Below are positions 60,419 through 61,619 of a stretch of 61,619 nucleotides of DNA, piece by piece. A program made the translations under genes and the position numbers. The notes below the pieces were generated by a model. The model had not been told where the DNA came from. It saw only the letters and a list, made by a program, of their open reading frames with translations, and searched no databases. Origin of the DNA: Planctomycetota bacterium. Its GTDB lineage: Bacteria; Planctomycetota; Phycisphaerae; Sedimentisphaerales; Anaerobacaceae. The DNA is taken from the NCBI GenBank assembly GCA_022566315.1, contig JADFJC010000008.1, positions 1-61,619 of the forward strand, read 5' to 3'. The stretch's first letter is position 1, and each line of letters starts with the position of its first letter.

Positions 60419-60571
60419 AGTGTAACTATTATATCATAAAGTGGATAACAAACCACGCTGTCTTACACACGTGAGCCAAATGCCTCATACTCTACAGCCA
60501 TAATGAAAAACGCCAAGAGTAACGTGGTCTTTTCTTCTGATATTTCCATTTTTACTCACATGGCTGTTACA

Positions 60572-60919
60572 TTATGAGTCGTAGTTTTCACGCTCTTGGA
60601 GCATACTCAAGATGGCCCGTTTTAGCTCAGGAACATCACGCTGAGTAATCTCCCAGACTCTGTCTATATCAATACCCAGATAATTGTGAACAAGCACGTT
60701 GCGAAATGCCGCGATACGTGCCCACTCGATCTCAGGGTGTGCTGCTTTCAAGGCATCCGAAAGGTGCTGGGTCGATTAAGACATCGTTTGAAGGTTTCTT
60801 AGCACAGCATCCTGAAGTGCGTGGGACTCTATGAAACGATCCCGTCCCTCAGCTACATTTTCCTCGATACGCCGGATACACTCTCGAACATGCCGCACGT
60901 AGGCAATATCGTCTCTCAT
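60572..60919 (-). pseudogene. HepT (DUF86, HEPN) toxin gene broken by one TAA codon
   Basis: From ATG 60919 the minus strand reads MRDDIAYVRHVRECIRRIEE, FIESHALQDAVLRNLQTMS, a TAA at 60776-60778, then in the same frame STQHLSDALKAAHPEIEW and FRNVLVHNYLGIDIDRVWEI. The catalytic RX4HXY (RNVLVHNY) is intact. Relatives have Glu at the stop position (ES-TQ), so again a Glu codon became TAA. The 116-codon frame overlaps the MNT stop as ATGA. Confidence 0.88.
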
Positions 60920-61206
60920 AGTGGAACAGCCTCACGGAGCACATATTCACGAATAAAGGGATTAAGTCCATTCTCTGTCACAATCTCGACGCGGCGACCA
61001 AGAATTTTTTCAAGGTCCAGGCTAAGTCCCGCAGGAAACCACGAACTTGTGGTTGGACCTGCCTCGACGAGCAAGTCAATATCGCTTTCCGGTCCGGCTT
61101 CGCCGCGCGCTACGGAACCGAAGACACGAACGTTGTACGCGCCGTGCCTGGCGGCAATGTTCTGGATGTCATCGCGCTTTTCGCGGAGAAGATGTTTTAC
61201 AGTCAT
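60916..61206 (-). CDS. mntA: MNT-domain nucleotidyltransferase (antitoxin of the HepT pair)
   Basis: 96 residues, a minimal MNT: VRVFGSVARGEAGPESDIDL carries the GS and D-x-D catalytic motif; LSLDLEKILGRRVEIV follows. Type VII antitoxins of this kind AMPylate the Tyr of the HepT RX4HXY motif. TAGGAG precedes ATG 61206 with 7-base spacing. The ATGA overlap with hepT indicates an operon. The gene is intact. Confidence 0.87.
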   Translation of the reverse strand: MTVKHLLREKRDDIQNIAARHGAYNVRVFGSVARGEAGPESDIDLLVEAGPTTSSWFPAGLSLDLEKILGRRVEIVTENGLNPFIREYVLREAVPL

Positions 61207-61259
61207 AAACTACTCCTACAGCTCAAGGTGCCATCCCGGCCCTGGAACGGCTCAAGTTT

Positions 61260-61619
61260 AACAGTTTTTTTCTGTAATCCTTTGTTATAAGTGAGTTTAC
61301 ATTCATTTTGGCCTTTTGGAAATTGGGTTTGATTGGGTTTGTTTTTTTGGGCCGGAAGGCGGTTTTATTTTCATAATCCTCTATAACATATAAGTTTACG
61401 TTCATTTTGGGCTTTTCGGAAATTGGGTTTGAATTGGGTTTGTTTTTTCGGACTGCGAAATCATCTTTTTTTCTGTAATCCTTTGTTATAAGTGAGTTTA
61501 TATTCATTTTGGCTTTTCGGAGATTGGGTTTGATTGGGTTTGAATTGGGTTTGTTTTTTCGGACTCTCCACGGCCATTTATTTTCATAATCCATTGTATA
61601 TACTGAGTTTGCAATCCGC
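61260..61619 (-). repeat. Right PNSNP-type degenerate tandem repeat array
   Basis: About four units of the left-end repeat in the opposite orientation, including the same variable middles (GATGATTTCGCAGTCCG, AAACCGCCTTCCGGCCC). Its outer edge matches the left edge base for base over much of GCGGATTGCAAACTCAGTAT. The apparent 123-residue frame at 61223-61594 is the translated repeat. Confidence 0.8.

Noticed and set aside
50382-60778. TAA recoded as glutamate in this organism
   Set aside because: dnaK, pseudogene-free genes and many others end normally at TAA, so genome-wide recoding does not fit; local decay is simpler.
61223-61594. 123-residue reading frame in the right repeat array
   Set aside because: Same repeat on the other strand; its N-terminus runs to the window edge.

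Overview
The window looks like a chromosomal segment of a Planctomycetota bacterium, most likely of class Phycisphaerae. The signs are five tandem pseudopilins of the H-X9-DG type, a PQQ-like propeller protein opening with the planctomycete-style WPQFHGPNRDN motif, a Tat-exported sulfatase, and arrays of a degenerate repeat that translates as PNSNPI. Both window ends lie in that same repeat, in opposite orientations, so this may be a whole contig broken at repeats.

Layout. 1-600: PNSNP repeat array. 597-8334: dnaK, then a minus-strand unit of phosphoesterase, yidC and mnmE, then lptB. 8443-10221: an AT-rich two-gene ATPase plus TOPRIM-like module, probably a defence cassette. 10256-15236: def, fmt, rsmB and dnaA, with a possible origin region before dnaA. 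15410-16861: sulfatase. 16876-22167: a newly noticed Lys-rich mini-gene, a TPR protein, nadK and dxs. 22278-27400: an accessory island between dxs and ispA, holding a MITE-like element, a palindrome-flanked LuxR-type HTH gene, an IS66 relic, a complete IS4-family element and a PQQ-like protein. 27683-36000: ispA, miaA, an SRPBCC protein, nrdR with an ATP-cone partner, a parvulin, a thymidylate-synthase-like protein, ribE and pdxA. 36230-41979: rsmA and the pseudopilin array. 42029-49542: fumarase alpha, a propeller protein with a 15-bp minisatellite, an S55 peptidase, a TPR protein and an rluD-type gene. 49667-50829: XRE regulator and a broken HEPN/MNT module. 50890-59894: ktrA/ktrB-type potassium uptake, recG, pcm, tauE-like, a lipoprotein and nadB. 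60052-61206: a second MITE-like copy, a small protein and a second broken HEPN/MNT module. 61260-61619: PNSNP repeats again.

Genes that work together: def/fmt act on the formyl-Met start of proteins; mnmE, miaA, rsmA, rsmB and the RluD-type enzyme modify RNA; dxs and ispA make isoprenoids; nadK and nadB serve NAD(P); ktrA/ktrB form one K+ transporter.

The most unusual signal is a set of short palindromic or quasi-tandem word repeats. They fill many intergenic gaps and also sit in frame inside otherwise intact housekeeping genes (mnmE, dnaA, nadK, dxs, ispA and two exported proteins). This resembles the Rickettsia palindromic elements. Other notable items are two HEPN toxin genes each broken by one TAA codon beside intact antitoxins, and one promoter-leader module shared by two unrelated small genes. 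All calls were made by reading; no database search was run.
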